From assembly GCA_000169395.1 (NCBI GenBank), contig AAXZ01000001.1, positions 248,001-312,000 of the forward strand: a stretch of 64,000 bases of DNA. Direction: 5' to 3'. Positions 12,275-22,202 of this stretch are shown here, piece by piece; positions within the stretch are counted from its first letter, which is position 1, and each line of letters opens with the position of its first letter. Source of the stretch: Rhodobacteraceae bacterium HTCC2150. GTDB lineage: Bacteria > Pseudomonadota > Alphaproteobacteria > Rhodobacterales > Rhodobacteraceae. The notes under the pieces are model-generated. The model saw nothing but the letters and a program-made list of their open reading frames with translations. It had not been told where the DNA came from and searched no databases. A program made the position numbers and the translations under genes.

Positions 12275-13342
12275 TTACCTGTTCCCGTCCGATATCAATT
12301 TCCCAACAAGTTGGGCTGTGAAATTAACAATCGGAACGATCCGTCCATAGTTCAGACGCGTTGGTCCGATGACCCCAACCGCGCCCACAATTTTACGTTC
12401 AGCGTTCATATAGGGAGAAACCACCAAAGAGGAACCCGAAAGTGAAAAAAGCTTGTTCTCAGAGCCAATAAAAATGCGAACACCCTCGCCTTGCTCGGTA
12501 AGTTCAAGGAAATTGGCAATATCCCGCTTGCGTTCTAGGTCATCAAACAGAGATTTCACCCGATCTAGATTACCAGCATCTGTTTCTTCACCCAACAGGT
12601 TCGATTGCCCGCGAACAATCAAACGCTCATTTGATTCGCCTTCGTTTTCCCAAAGGGCCAATCCCTGCTCAACTAACTGACCAGCCAGCGAATCAATCTC
12701 TTGGCGACGGGTATTCATTTCGGTTTTTATGCGCGCGATTAGCGATGATAGTGTTTGGCCCTCGGCCAATGCATTTAGAAAATTCGCAGCTTCGCGCATT
12801 GACGATGGTGTTTGACCAAGTGGTGGCGTGAATAATCTATTCTCAACTTGCCCATCCGCAAAAACCAAAACAACCAAGGCACGTTCTGTCGAAAGGCTAA
12901 CAAACTCAATATGTTTGATCGGGGTCTCTTGTTTCGGTGCCAAAACAAGACTGGCGCTGTGGGTTAGTCCCGACAAAGCAGATCCAACATTGTCCAAAAG
13001 AGAGCCAACATCCCCTTCGTTAGTGTCTAATTCGCTTTCGATCTGGCGTTTATCTTCAGCCTTTATGTTATCGACTTCCATCAGGCTGTCGACGAACATC
13101 CGCAAACCGAATTGCGTTGGTATCCGCCCTGCCGAAACATGCGGGCTGTTCAACAAACCCATAAATTCGAGATCCTGCATTGTATTGCGGATCGTAGCCG
13201 CGCTGACCTTTTCATTCATCGAGCGCGTTAATGTTCGTGATCCGACGGGTTCGCCGTTGTCCAAGTACCCCTCGACAACACGACGAAACACCTCTCGGCT
13301 GCGTGCATTCATGTTGGATAGGTCTTCGGTTTCGTCTGTCAT
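12275..13342 (-). CDS. hrcA: Heat-inducible transcription repressor HrcA
   Basis: 355 residues from the ATG at 13342 (a TTG one codon upstream is less likely). HrcA binds CIRCE elements and represses chaperone genes. The N-terminal winged helix ([24 protein letters not shown]) and the C-terminal [17 protein letters not shown] motif are typical. It leads the hrcA-grpE operon and is divergent from rph. I saw no CIRCE inverted repeat upstream, so any autoregulation would have to use another site. Confidence 0.96.
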   Translation of the reverse strand: MTDETEDLSNMNARSREVFRRVVEGYLDNGEPVGSRTLTRSMNEKVSAATIRNTMQDLEFMGLLNSPHVSAGRIPTQFGLRMFVDSLMEVDNIKAEDKRQIESELDTNEGDVGSLLDNVGSALSGLTHSASLVLAPKQETPIKHIEFVSLSTERALVVLVFADGQVENRLFTPPLGQTPSSMREAANFLNALAEGQTLSSLIARIKTEMNTRRQEIDSLAGQLVEQGLALWENEGESNERLIVRGQSNLLGEETDAGNLDRVKSLFDDLERKRDIANFLELTEQGEGVRIFIGSENKLFSLSGSSLVVSPYMNAERKIVGAVGVIGPTRLNYGRIVPIVNFTAQLVGKLISDGNR

Positions 13343-13372
13343 CAAATTTCTGCAATATTTCTGGGCAATTCA

Positions 13373-13400
13373 TTTAGACTGTCGGCGGCCCAAAGGTCAA
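13373..13400 (-). promoter_or_regulatory. Possible promoter of hrcA-grpE
   Basis: Reading the minus strand, TTGACC (13400-13395) and TCTAAA (13378-13373) are separated by 16 bases and lie about 30 bases ahead of the hrcA ATG. It resembles a housekeeping promoter rather than a heat-shock one. This is a visual match only. Confidence 0.35.
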
Positions 13401-13463
13401 TCAGGCTTGCCTTTAGTTCGCAGGATTGGCAATCAGGCTATGAACAAAGAAAAGGATTTCAAA

Positions 13464-14171
13464 ATGCGCCCATCTGGCCGTGAACTTAATCAAATGCGCG
13501 ACGTTGTGATTGAAACAAATGTTACCAGACACGCTGAAGGTTCCTGTTTGATCAAAATGGGCGATACGCATGTATTGTGTACCGCCTCTTTGGAACCAGG
13601 TGTTCCGAGGTTTCTGAAAAATTCTGGCCTTGGCTGGGTGACGGCAGAATATGGAATGCTGCCGCGTGCGACCAACACACGGATGCGTCGCGAGGCCAAG
13701 AATGGTCAATCTGGTCGTACACAGGAAATTCAACGTCTGATTGGCCGTTCATTGCGTGCCTGTATCGATCGGGTTGCATTGGGTGAGCGTCAGATCACCA
13801 TCGATTGTGATGTAATTCAGGCCGACGGTGGCACACGCTGCGCATCTATCACCGGTGGCTGGGTCGCGCTTAGGCTTGCCGTTAATCGTTTAATGAAAGC
13901 GGGCGAAGTTAAGACCGATCCCATCATGGATCATATCGCTGCTGTTTCGTGTGGTATTTACGCGGGACAATGCGTTCTTGATTTGGATTATCCAGAAGAT
14001 TCCGAGGCGGGAACAGACGGTAATTTCGTTATGACCGGTGCTAAGGGCATGGTCGAATTGCAAGGTTCCGCCGAGGGTGCCACTTTTAGCCGTGATCAGT
14101 TTAACCAACTTATGGATTTGGCCGAAAAAGGCGTCGATGAACTTGTTGCCGCACAAAAGGCTGCTGTTTAG
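13464..14171 (+). CDS. rph: Ribonuclease PH
   Basis: 235 residues from the ATG at 13464, placed by the family N-terminus MRPSGRE and an AAAAGGA ribosome site. RNase PH is a phosphate-dependent 3'-5' exonuclease that trims tRNA 3' ends. Motifs include [35 protein letters not shown] and [19 protein letters not shown] longer upstream frame exists but runs through hrcA on the opposite strand and is not real. It is followed directly by rdgB, a pairing common in this group. Confidence 0.97.
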   Translation: MRPSGRELNQMRDVVIETNVTRHAEGSCLIKMGDTHVLCTASLEPGVPRFLKNSGLGWVTAEYGMLPRATNTRMRREAKNGQSGRTQEIQRLIGRSLRACIDRVALGERQITIDCDVIQADGGTRCASITGGWVALRLAVNRLMKAGEVKTDPIMDHIAAVSCGIYAGQCVLDLDYPEDSEAGTDGNFVMTGAKGMVELQGSAEGATFSRDQFNQLMDLAEKGVDELVAAQKAAV

Positions 14172-14783
14172 ATGCGTCAATTTTCTGAAAAGAAACTGCT
14201 GATTGCGACCCACAATCAGGGCAAACTGGAAGAGATCGAACGGCTTTTGGCCCCTTTTGGTGTTGCTGTGGTTTCAGCGGGCCAACTTAATCTGGATGAA
14301 CCAGATGAAACCGAGGATAATTTCATCGGTAACGCACGGATCAAAGCCCATGCAGCCGTCAAAGCAACGGGTTTACCTGCATTGGCAGATGACAGCGGCA
14401 TCGAAATAGATGCACTTGATGGTGCACCTGGTGTTTACACCGCAGATTGGGCCGAAACGCCGAATGGGCGCGATTTTGTGATGGCTATGACGAACACTTG
14501 GCAAAAACTTGAGGATGCGGTGGCACCCTACCCTCGAACCGCCCGCTTTCGGTGCACTTTGGTTCTAGCGTGGCCCGATGGTCACGATGAAATCTTTGAG
14601 GGTCAGATTGACGGTGCTGTCACTTGGCCCTTGCGTGGCGAACAGGGCCATGGTTATGATCCGATTTTTATGCCTGATGGTTATGATATAACACTTGGCG
14701 AGATGGATCGTTGGAAGAAAAATGAAATCAGCCACCGCGCTGATGCGTTTAACAAGTTGGTGAATGGCTGTTTTGGAGAATGA
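14172..14783 (+). CDS. rdgB: XTP/dITP pyrophosphatase (RdgB/HAM1 family)
   Basis: 203 residues. The enzyme hydrolyses ITP, XTP and their deoxy forms to keep deaminated purines out of nucleic acids. The N-terminal LLIATHNQGKLEEI, the central ADDSGIEIDAL with catalytic acids, and the C-terminal GYDPIFMPDGY and ISHRADAF match the family throughout. It starts at the base after the rph stop, so the two are cotranscribed and probably coupled. Confidence 0.96.
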   Translation: MRQFSEKKLLIATHNQGKLEEIERLLAPFGVAVVSAGQLNLDEPDETEDNFIGNARIKAHAAVKATGLPALADDSGIEIDALDGAPGVYTADWAETPNGRDFVMAMTNTWQKLEDAVAPYPRTARFRCTLVLAWPDGHDEIFEGQIDGAVTWPLRGEQGHGYDPIFMPDGYDITLGEMDRWKKNEISHRADAFNKLVNGCFGE

Positions 14784-14784
14784 A

Positions 14785-15168
14785 ATGAGCGAAAAGAAGT
14801 TAATTTCAGGCGGATCATCCTTTGAAAAAACCATTGGATACAGCCGCGCGGTTGCACAAGGTGATTGGTGTTTTGTATCTGGCGTGACTGGGTACAACTA
14901 CACCACTATGGAAATCCCCACAGGGATTGCTGATCAAGCGCGCAATTGTTTTCAAACGATTCAGGAAGCATTGGAAAAGGCGTCGTTTTCAATGAATGAT
15001 GTTGTACGCGTTCAATACACGATCACTGACCGTGATTTGGTGGAAGAGGCTGTGCCTGCTTTGGGCGCAGCGTTATCAGACATTCGCCCAGCGGCCACAA
15101 TGGTCATCGCGGATTTGATGAAACCTGAAATGTTAATCGAGATCGAAGTAACGGCGTTTAAAGGCTGA
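14785..15168 (+). CDS. RidA/YjgF family protein
   Basis: 127 residues from the ATG at 14785, which has GGAGA upstream and lies one base after the rdgB stop. RidA proteins deaminate reactive enamine/imine intermediates of amino-acid metabolism, but many subfamilies differ. The conserved core is present: DQARNCFQTIQEAL, VVRVQYTITD and the C-terminal LIEIEVTAFKG. The strict RidA arginine is not at its usual place in the DIRPAATM loop region as far as I can align by eye, so imine deaminase activity is uncertain. Confidence 0.85.
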   Translation: MSEKKLISGGSSFEKTIGYSRAVAQGDWCFVSGVTGYNYTTMEIPTGIADQARNCFQTIQEALEKASFSMNDVVRVQYTITDRDLVEEAVPALGAALSDIRPAATMVIADLMKPEMLIEIEVTAFKG

Positions 15169-16322
15169 TGTTGGAGGATTGGCAACATGGCGGTTTCGGT
15201 GTTTATGTTCACTGGCCGTTTTGTCAATCCAAATGCCCCTATTGCGATTTTAATTCCCATGTTTCCGCAAATGTGGATCAAAAACGCTGGTTTAGTGCCT
15301 TTTTGTCAGAGATTGAACGCACGGTGGTGGGCCTTGAAGGGCGGCAATTAAGCTCCATTTACTTCGGTGGTGGAACCCCCAGTTTGATGGAGCCTTGGCT
15401 GGTTGAGGGTATCCTTGATGCTTTGAAATCCAAGTTTCTAATCGCCAATGACATTGAAATCACGTTAGAAGCAAACCCAACCTCGGTCGAGGCTGGTCGT
15501 TTTCAGGCGTATCACGACGCCGGTGTTAATCGTGTTTCTATGGGCATTCAGGCGTTAAATGTTCCTGATCTTAAACGACTCGGTCGACTTCATTCGGTGA
15601 ACGAGGGACAAGATGCATTTGATACAGCCCGTCACATATTCGATCGCGTTAGTTTTGATCTGATTTATGCGCGTCAGGATCAAACATTGGATCAATGGCG
15701 TTCGGAACTTAAACAAGCTTTGGCCATGTCTGTCGATCATCTGTCTCTTTATCAATTAACCATTGAGCCAGGCACGGCCTTTGGGGATCGTTTCAGCAAA
15801 GGCGGGCTCGCGGGCCTGCCGTCCGAAGATTTGGGCGCTGATATGTATGAGCTAACCCAAGAACTGTGCGAGGCTGCTGGAATGCCTGCCTATGAAACGT
15901 CAAATCACGCCGCCGTAGGCTCGGAATCGCGCCATAATCTCGTTTATTGGAATTCCGGCGATTACCTTGGCCTAGGACCCGGCGCTCATGGACGAATTAC
16001 ACAATATGGGCATCGAATAGCTACTGAAACCCATCTAGCGCCCGGCAAATGGTTGGATGCTGTTGAAAATTCTGGCTCTGGTGAAAGCCTATCGCGCAAG
16101 CAGGATGGATTTGAGGCCCAAGAAGAGGCGTTGATGATGGGGCTTCGCCTAAGATCTGGTATTGATGAGGTGCGATTTGAACAAGTTCTAAATACAAAGG
16201 TGGAAAAAATCCAAGGCCTTAAGGAAATTGGCATGTTGGAAACGGCGAATGGGTTTCTGCGGACAACGGAACAAGGGCGTCCTGTTCTTAATGCTATATT
16301 AAGGGAGTTATTGGCCGGATGA
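15168..16322 (+). CDS. hemW: HemW-like radical SAM protein (haem chaperone)
   Basis: 384 residues. The radical SAM cluster is C19-x3-C23-x2-C26 (FCQSKCPYC), followed by the SAM-binding GGGTPS. HemW, long called an oxygen-independent coproporphyrinogen oxidase, is now known in several species as a haem-transfer protein. The N-terminal VHWPFC and the C-terminal HemN-like domain (EALMMGLRLRSGI) support this subfamily. Its ATG overlaps the RidA stop, and its own stop overlaps the next start, so it belongs to the rph-rdgB-RidA-hemW-ybaN run. Confidence 0.93.
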   Translation: MLEDWQHGGFGVYVHWPFCQSKCPYCDFNSHVSANVDQKRWFSAFLSEIERTVVGLEGRQLSSIYFGGGTPSLMEPWLVEGILDALKSKFLIANDIEITLEANPTSVEAGRFQAYHDAGVNRVSMGIQALNVPDLKRLGRLHSVNEGQDAFDTARHIFDRVSFDLIYARQDQTLDQWRSELKQALAMSVDHLSLYQLTIEPGTAFGDRFSKGGLAGLPSEDLGADMYELTQELCEAAGMPAYETSNHAAVGSESRHNLVYWNSGDYLGLGPGAHGRITQYGHRIATETHLAPGKWLDAVENSGSGESLSRKQDGFEAQEEALMMGLRLRSGIDEVRFEQVLNTKVEKIQGLKEIGMLETANGFLRTTEQGRPVLNAILRELLAG

Positions 16323-16675
16323 TTAGACTGCTTTGGATGTTTGGCGGCATATCCTCTATAATATTAGGGTCTCTTGGGGTTGTTTTGCCGCTTTTACCAA
16401 CCGTACCTTTTCTTTTGCTCGCGGCGTTCTGTTTCGCCCGATCTTCTGAAAGATTGCACATTTGGTTGATTGATCACCCCAAATTCGGCCCGCCGATTGC
16501 GGACTGGCAACGCAACGGCGCAATCAACAGAAAGGCAAAAATCCTTGCAACAGTGTCGATTGCTGCCGCTTTTGGCGTTTCTTTGATACTGTCGATTCCG
16601 CTTAAGTTCCTATTAATCCAAGCGGTTGTTCTTTGCTGTGTTCTTTACTTTATTTGGTCTCGCCCAACGGACTAG
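16319..16675 (+). CDS. YbaN family (DUF454) small membrane protein
   Basis: 118 residues with three or four hydrophobic helices. The N-terminal stretch GSLGVVLPLLPTVPFLLLA and the following FCFARSSERLHIWLIDHP are the DUF454 signature. No function is known for the family. It overlaps hemW by four bases and its last 26 bases overlap the convergent parB end. Confidence 0.85.
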   Translation: MIRLLWMFGGISSIILGSLGVVLPLLPTVPFLLLAAFCFARSSERLHIWLIDHPKFGPPIADWQRNGAINRKAKILATVSIAAAFGVSLILSIPLKFLLIQAVVLCCVLYFIWSRPTD

Positions 16676-17561
16676 ACGATAGCAATCCAAGCAGTGAATC
16701 AAGTTGGTCCAAATCTTTGTAGGAAATTGTGACTTTGCCAGATTCTTTGCCTTGTGTGTGATCGATCGAAACTTTCATTCCAAGATTTGCCGCCAAATCG
16801 CCCTCTAACGCATTTGTATCGGAATCCTTTACCGCTTTTGGCTTTGCTGGCTTGCCTGTTTTAACAAGCGGACCCTTTGCCAATCTTTCGGTTTCGCGCA
16901 CAGAAAGATCGCCTGAAATCACGCGTTTGGCCAAATCAGACGGGTTTTCACTTGGAACCAGCGCCCTTGCGTGGCCCATCGTCAGATCGCCGTGGCGCAA
17001 ATATTCCAAAACATCATCAGGCAAATTCAAAAGACGCAAGAGATTGGCAATATGGCTGCGACTTTTTCCCAGGGCAGCGGCCATTTTTTCCTGCGTGTGA
17101 CCAAATCTGTCCATCAACTGGCGATAACCCATAGCCTCTTCAACAGCGTTAAGGTCAGCGCGTTGAATATTCTCAATGATCGCGACCTCTAGTACCTCTG
17201 TATCGTCAAATTCTCTAATAATAACAGGAACTTGGTGAACTTTCGCCCGTTGAGCAGCCCGCCAGCGTCGCTCGCCTGCGACGATTTCATACCCATTTTC
17301 ATCACGAGGATTTACGCGCACGATAAGTGGTTGAATTATGCCCTTCTCACGAATGGATTCCGTAAGATCCGCAAGGTCTTCTTCTACAAACTGGCGACGG
17401 GGCTGATCAGGATTAGGCGACAGACGTTCAACGGGAACAATATGTTCCGCTTTTGGTGCACGCCCTTCTTCTGACGTTGGTTGTTCGTCCAATTTGACGT
17501 CAGCCATTAACGCCGACAAACCACGGCCCAAACCACGACGTTCTTGTTTTTTATCAGCCAT
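16650..17561 (-). CDS. parB: Chromosome partitioning protein ParB
   Basis: 303 residues. ParB binds parS, spreads as a CTP-dependent clamp and recruits SMC and ParA. The N-terminal RRGLGRGLSALM, the CTP-binding GERRWRAAQ and the helix-turn-helix KMAAALGKSRSHIANLLRLL are present, with a C-terminal dimerisation region (LDQLDSLLGLL). It directly follows parA with no gap. Two perfect parS sites lie 1.4 and 3.3 kb upstream in this window. Confidence 0.98.
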   Translation of the reverse strand: MADKKQERRGLGRGLSALMADVKLDEQPTSEEGRAPKAEHIVPVERLSPNPDQPRRQFVEEDLADLTESIREKGIIQPLIVRVNPRDENGYEIVAGERRWRAAQRAKVHQVPVIIREFDDTEVLEVAIIENIQRADLNAVEEAMGYRQLMDRFGHTQEKMAAALGKSRSHIANLLRLLNLPDDVLEYLRHGDLTMGHARALVPSENPSDLAKRVISGDLSVRETERLAKGPLVKTGKPAKPKAVKDSDTNALEGDLAANLGMKVSIDHTQGKESGKVTISYKDLDQLDSLLGLLSSSPLGETK

Positions 17562-18374
17562 TTAAGCCTCCGCCATTATGTTATTTTTTATCAGTATTTC
17601 TTTCGCCAATGCACTGTAAGCCACCGCGCCAGTTGACGAGGGATCATAACTAAGAACCGGCATAGCAAATGACGGTGCCTCACTTATCCGTACATTTCTG
17701 GGAATGCGCGTTTCAAACACCATATCGCCCAGATTATCGCGCGCATCCGCTTCTACCTGGCGTGCCAAGTTGTTGCGGCCATCGTACATTGTTAAAACCA
17801 CGCCCTCAAACCTAAGGTCACGGTTCGCGGCTTCGCGGACTTCTCTGACAGTTAACATTAGCTGAGAAAGGCCTTCTAATGCATAAAACTCAGTTTGAAG
17901 CGGTACCAAAATGGAATGACTAGCAACCATTGCGTTGATTGTCAGCATATTTAGTGAAGGCGGGCAGTCAATCAAAACAAAGTCAAATTCAAACTTTTCC
18001 ATCGCAGGTTGGCGCAATGAATCCCTAAGCAGGAAAGTTCTTTTTTCGTTTGAAACCAATTCCATATCCGCAGAAGACAAATCAGTAGTGGCTGGCGCAA
18101 GAAATAGGCCTTCAAATTCTGTGTCGTGTACAACCTCTTCGATTGGTGCCTCATCCAACAGCAAATCGTACGTTGTTTTTCCACGAACAGATGCCGGAAA
18201 ACCCAAACCGGTCGATGCATTACCCTGAGGATCCAAATCGACCAAAAGAACGTTCATTCCCTGTGCCGCAAGCGCCGCCCCAATGTTAATCGTCGTGGTC
18301 GTTTTTCCAACACCGCCTTTTTGATTTACAACTGAAATAATTTTTGGCTCATGCAAGCCGATACCGTTAGACAC
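17562..18374 (-). CDS. parA: Chromosome partitioning ATPase ParA (Soj family)
   Basis: 270 residues. The deviant Walker A KGGVGKTTT is at residues 19-27, and VLIDCPPSLNMLTINA gives Walker B. ParA forms a nucleoid-bound gradient that moves ParB-parS complexes. The start is GTG at 18374, overlapping the rsmG stop by eight bases, with AGAGG as the ribosome site; no ATG is available in the N-terminal region. It is part of the mnmG-rsmG-parA-parB cluster. Confidence 0.98.
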   Translation of the reverse strand: MSNGIGLHEPKIISVVNQKGGVGKTTTTINIGAALAAQGMNVLLVDLDPQGNASTGLGFPASVRGKTTYDLLLDEAPIEEVVHDTEFEGLFLAPATTDLSSADMELVSNEKRTFLLRDSLRQPAMEKFEFDFVLIDCPPSLNMLTINAMVASHSILVPLQTEFYALEGLSQLMLTVREVREAANRDLRFEGVVLTMYDGRNNLARQVEADARDNLGDMVFETRIPRNVRISEAPSFAMPVLSYDPSSTGAVAYSALAKEILIKNNIMAEA

Positions 18375-18978
18375 GCTCTACCTCTTTAATTTTGAGTATG
18401 ATCGCATCTGGATCTGTCTCGCTCTGTACCTTTTGAACGTCAAATTGCCAATTCGCAAGAGATTCTTCAATTTCTTGCTGAAATTTAGCCCCTTTAAGAA
18501 ATACTGCGGTGCCATTTGGATTAAGGTGAATATCTGCAAATCCAAGCAACAGGTCCAAAGAGGCTAACGCACGCGCCGAAACAACATCCGCATTTTGCGG
18601 TTGTGTTTTCTCAATACGTTCGTTTTCGACTCTTGCGTTCAGATCCAGTTCGCGGATCACCGTCCTTAGAAACAACGATTTACGCGTATCGCTTTCTATA
18701 AAAACGAATTTCATCTCAGGTTTCTTATGCTTTGCAACAATCGCGCAAATTGCACCAGGAAACCCACCACCAGTGCCCATATCCACCCAAAGACCTTTTT
18801 CCACCTTAACAAGATCAAAAACCTGAACGGAGTCAGCAATATGGCGATGCCATAGCTCATCTATTGATTTTGGAGAAACCAGATTGATTTTTGCGTTCCA
18901 CTTGATCAAAAGATCTGCAAATACGCTTAAATCATCCATTGTTTCACGTGAAACATTTTTCAAAGATTGATCGGTCAT
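18367..18978 (-). CDS. rsmG: 16S rRNA (guanine-N7)-methyltransferase RsmG
   Basis: 203 residues; methylates G527 of 16S rRNA using SAM. The SAM-binding motif [12 protein letters not shown] and the family [11 protein letters not shown] stretch are clear. Codons 9-14 (VSRET region) contain a complete parS palindrome, so the amino acids here are constrained by segregation as well as by protein function. The start overlaps the mnmG stop by four bases. Confidence 0.97.
   Translation of the reverse strand: MTDQSLKNVSRETMDDLSVFADLLIKWNAKINLVSPKSIDELWHRHIADSVQVFDLVKVEKGLWVDMGTGGGFPGAICAIVAKHKKPEMKFVFIESDTRKSLFLRTVIRELDLNARVENERIEKTQPQNADVVSARALASLDLLLGFADIHLNPNGTAVFLKGAKFQQEIEESLANWQFDVQKVQSETDPDAIILKIKEVERV
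18940..18955. other. parS centromere site inside rsmG
   Basis: TGTTTCACGTGAAACA, a perfect 16-bp palindrome identical to the widely conserved ParB-binding consensus. It lies in the early codons of rsmG, about 1.4 kb from parB. Binding is inferred from the sequence identity and the adjacent parAB genes. Confidence 0.95.
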
Positions 18979-20852
18979 GCTGATTTAACAGCTGCTGAAC
19001 GGCGGATATTGGTCAAAAGCAACGTCAAAGCCGCTGGCGTCATTCCATCCACACGTCCCGCCTGCCCTAGCGTTCTGGGTTTTACATGCGAAAGCTTTGA
19101 TTTCAGCTCATTGGACAATCCGCTTACCTCTGCATAATTGAAATCTTGTGGAATTTTATGGGCTTCATCTCGACGCATTGCTTGAACGTCCTTGGCCTGG
19201 CGTTCAATATAATTGTGGTACAACGCATCCCTTTCGATCTGATCCCGTATCTCAGACTCTATATTTGCAAATTCCGGCGCCACAGGAAAAAGGGTTTCAA
19301 ACGAAATGTCTGGAAACGACAAAAGTTCAAAGGCGTTTCTCTTCACGCCATCCTTTTTTATTTTAACGCCCAACGGTTCTATTTGGTTCGGCGTCAAAAT
19401 AACCTCAGACAAGCTAAATTTGGTCAAATTAAGCTTTTCTAGCTTGTTGGTGAATGTCTTTGTCCGAGTTTCTCCAACGCACCCAAGCGAAATTCCAATT
19501 GGTGTAAGGCGTTGATCAGCGTTATCTGCCCTTAAAGAAAGGCGAAACTCTGCACGAGAGGTAAACATCCGGTACGGCTCAGAAACACCGCGGGTTACAA
19601 GATCATCAATCATAACGCCGATATAGCTTTGCGCGCGATCAAAATAAATCGGCTCACGACCAAGCGCAAAGGCCGCCGCATTCAAACCTGCAACCAATCC
19701 TTGCGCAGCCGCCTCTTCATATCCAGTGGTGCCGTTTATTTGACCGGCAAGATACAACCCAGGCACACTTTCCAATTCAAGGGTTGGGCGAAGTGCTTGC
19801 GGATCAATATAGTCATATTCAATTGCGTAACCGGGTTGCAAAATAACTGCATTTTCAAGGCCTTGCATTGAATTCACATAGGCATACTGAACGTCCTCTG
19901 GCAGGCTGGTTGAGATACCATTGGGATAAACAGTGTTATCATCGGCCCCTTCTGGTTCAAGAAATACCTGATGAGATGTTTTATCTGCAAACCGAACGAT
20001 CTTATCCTCAATCGACGGACAATACCGTGGGCCCACACCATCAATATGGCCGCCATACATTGCAGACCGTTCCAAGTTTTCCCGAATAAGATCATGGGTT
20101 TTTTCGTTCGTATGCGCGATACCGCAATTTACCTGCGGGGCGCTTATGGACCTGGAAAGAAACGAAAAAAGCGTCGGATCATCATCGCCTGGTTGGGTTT
20201 CCAAAATGTCCCAATTGATTGTTCGGCCATCTAACCTTGGGGGTGTTCCTGTTTTCAAACGACCAAGCGGCAAATTGAAACCATCCAACCGCTCTGCCAA
20301 TTTGATTGATGGCTTGTCACCCATACGACCGCCAGGGCGAGAAACGTCGCCAATATGAATAACACCGCGCAAAAACGTGCCAGTTGTCAAAATGACAGCC
20401 TTGGCCCATATTTCTGCCCCGTCACCTAAAACCGCGCCGTTTATACGATCGCCGTCTTGAATCAAATCAATCACTTCGCCTTCAATAATTGAAAGGTTTT
20501 CCGTCGCAGCCAGCTCTGCTTGCATGGTTTTGCGGTATATTTTGCGATCAGCTTGCGCCCGCGGGCCTTGTACAGCAGGCCCCTTTCGACGATTAAGCAA
20601 GCGAAACTGGATACCAGCCTTATCAGCCACGCGCCCCATAAGCCCATCCATAGCGTCAATCTCGCGAACAAGGTGGCCCTTGCCAAGACCACCAATCGCC
20701 GGATTGCACGACATTACACCAATGGATTCTTTTGTTAGCGTCAACAAGGCTGTCTTCGCACCCATGCGTGCAGCAGCATGCGCCGCGTCAGCGCCTGCAT
20801 GCCCACCACCAATTACGATTACGTCAAAATCAAATTGTTTCACGTGAAACAC
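18975..20852 (-). CDS. mnmG: tRNA uridine 5-carboxymethylaminomethyl modification enzyme MnmG (GidA)
   Basis: 625 residues. With MnmE it adds the cmnm5 group to U34 of certain tRNAs. The FAD site [19 protein letters not shown] is near residue 13, and the signatures [15 protein letters not shown] and [16 protein letters not shown] are intact. The start is GTG at 20852; the following codons MFHVKQ are encoded by a parS site. It is in the typical order mnmE-mnmG-rsmG-parA-parB. Confidence 0.98.
   Translation of the reverse strand: MFHVKQFDFDVIVIGGGHAGADAAHAAARMGAKTALLTLTKESIGVMSCNPAIGGLGKGHLVREIDAMDGLMGRVADKAGIQFRLLNRRKGPAVQGPRAQADRKIYRKTMQAELAATENLSIIEGEVIDLIQDGDRINGAVLGDGAEIWAKAVILTTGTFLRGVIHIGDVSRPGGRMGDKPSIKLAERLDGFNLPLGRLKTGTPPRLDGRTINWDILETQPGDDDPTLFSFLSRSISAPQVNCGIAHTNEKTHDLIRENLERSAMYGGHIDGVGPRYCPSIEDKIVRFADKTSHQVFLEPEGADDNTVYPNGISTSLPEDVQYAYVNSMQGLENAVILQPGYAIEYDYIDPQALRPTLELESVPGLYLAGQINGTTGYEEAAAQGLVAGLNAAAFALGREPIYFDRAQSYIGVMIDDLVTRGVSEPYRMFTSRAEFRLSLRADNADQRLTPIGISLGCVGETRTKTFTNKLEKLNLTKFSLSEVILTPNQIEPLGVKIKKDGVKRNAFELLSFPDISFETLFPVAPEFANIESEIRDQIERDALYHNYIERQAKDVQAMRRDEAHKIPQDFNYAEVSGLSNELKSKLSHVKPRTLGQAGRVDGMTPAALTLLLTNIRRSAAVKSA
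20836..20851. other. parS centromere site at the mnmG start
   Basis: A second perfect TGTTTCACGTGAAACA. It begins at the second base of the mnmG start codon and supplies codons 2-5 (FHVK). It is about 3.3 kb from parB and 3.2 kb from the candidate origin. Confidence 0.95.
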
Positions 20853-20872
20853 TCTTTCTTTTACAAGACCGT

Positions 20873-22165
20873 CTATTTTCCTAGACAGAAGTTAGCGAAT
20901 ATATCGTCCAAAATCTGCTCAACATCAACATCCCCAATTAATGAGGCCAACGCACGTATGGCAACGCGCAATTCTTCGGCGGCAAATTCTGCCCGATCTG
21001 GGCCCAAAATTACCTCTTCACGCGCTATTTCAATAGCTTGAGTGGCCGAGATTAACGCCACTCGGTGTCTTTCTTTAATCGCAACGCCAGCGCCAGATGC
21101 GCGGTTTTCCAAGGAATCGGCAATCTCTTCGATCAGTAGATCAACCCCATAACCTGTTTTTCCGGAAATTGATTCCTTAGAATCGCCCCCTGAAAGATCA
21201 CCTTTTGGACGGCGCAAAATATCGCCGGATTGAATTTCCACCGACAATGCAGATGGATCATCATCCAGAAAAACCCGTAGATCGGCCTGAGCCGCGCGTT
21301 TTTCCGCGAGCTGAATACCAAGACCTTCAACATGGTCATCTGTTTTTCGCAATCCAGCCGTATCCAAAATGGTAACTGGCAAACCACGAAGATCCATTCG
21401 AACCTCAATCACATCACGCGTTGTGCCAGCAATTTCAGATGTAATCGCCGCCTCGCGCCCTGCAAGCGCATTAAGCAAGGTTGACTTACCAGAATTCGGC
21501 GCACCAACGATTGCCACTTCAAAACCATCCCTGATGCGTTCAGCGGCGGTGCTGCCTTTGATTTCGCGCGCTAGATCTTTTTGAACGCGACCAATTAGGT
21601 CAAGCACCTCTGGTGTGACATCTACAGGAACATCTTCGTCGGCAAAATCAATCGTGGCCTCTAGCAATGCTGCGGCATGGACCAAGTCACCACGCCACGC
21701 GGTTGAGGCAACGCCCAATGCACCATCAAAAATCCGCAACGCCTGTCTGCGCTGCGCCTCTGTTTCGGCCTCGACCAGGTCGCTTAACCCCTCAACTTGA
21801 GCAAGGTCAAGTTGGCCGTTTTCAAGGGCACGTCTGGTAAATTCACCAGGCTCTGCAATTCGCAAACCTGACATATCGGACAATGTTTTAAGAACTGCCT
21901 TCACCGTTGCGGGGCTGCCGTGAAGGTGCAGCTCGGCCACATCTTCGCCTGTAAAGCTAGCGTTCTGAGCAAAGAACAGAACCAAAGCTTTATCCAGCAC
22001 ATCACCCACAGAGTCATAAAGTTTTCGCAACCCCATCTGGCGAGGCTCGGGGCAGGTACTGGCCAATTTTTCAACGCAATCCCGCGCCAGTGATCCAGAA
22101 ATCCGAACCACCGCTACGCCCGACTTTCCCTTTGCGGAAGCCAGTGCAAAAATTGTGTCAATCAT
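20873..22165 (-). CDS. mnmE: tRNA modification GTPase MnmE (TrmE)
   Basis: 430 residues. The N-terminal tetrahydrofolate-binding domain begins [22 protein letters not shown]. The inserted G domain has [10 protein letters not shown] near residue 222 and DTAGL. The protein ends in FCLGK, the conserved CxGK motif needed for tRNA modification. It is MnmG's partner and lies 20 bases upstream of it. The [13 protein letters not shown] motif is intact. Confidence 0.97.
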   Translation of the reverse strand: MIDTIFALASAKGKSGVAVVRISGSLARDCVEKLASTCPEPRQMGLRKLYDSVGDVLDKALVLFFAQNASFTGEDVAELHLHGSPATVKAVLKTLSDMSGLRIAEPGEFTRRALENGQLDLAQVEGLSDLVEAETEAQRRQALRIFDGALGVASTAWRGDLVHAAALLEATIDFADEDVPVDVTPEVLDLIGRVQKDLAREIKGSTAAERIRDGFEVAIVGAPNSGKSTLLNALAGREAAITSEIAGTTRDVIEVRMDLRGLPVTILDTAGLRKTDDHVEGLGIQLAEKRAAQADLRVFLDDDPSALSVEIQSGDILRRPKGDLSGGDSKESISGKTGYGVDLLIEEIADSLENRASGAGVAIKERHRVALISATQAIEIAREEVILGPDRAEFAAEELRVAIRALASLIGDVDVEQILDDIFANFCLGK

Positions 22166-22202
22166 TGGCCTAAACCATTGTTAAAAAACAAATATACCTG
22201 AA

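Noticed and set aside
12828-13463. A long plus-strand extension of the rph frame
   Set aside because: It runs antisense through hrcA and encodes no recognisable family; rph has a well-placed start with a ribosome site at 13464.
13343-13463. A CIRCE element upstream of hrcA
   Set aside because: No inverted repeat of the TTAGCACTC type was found in this gap.
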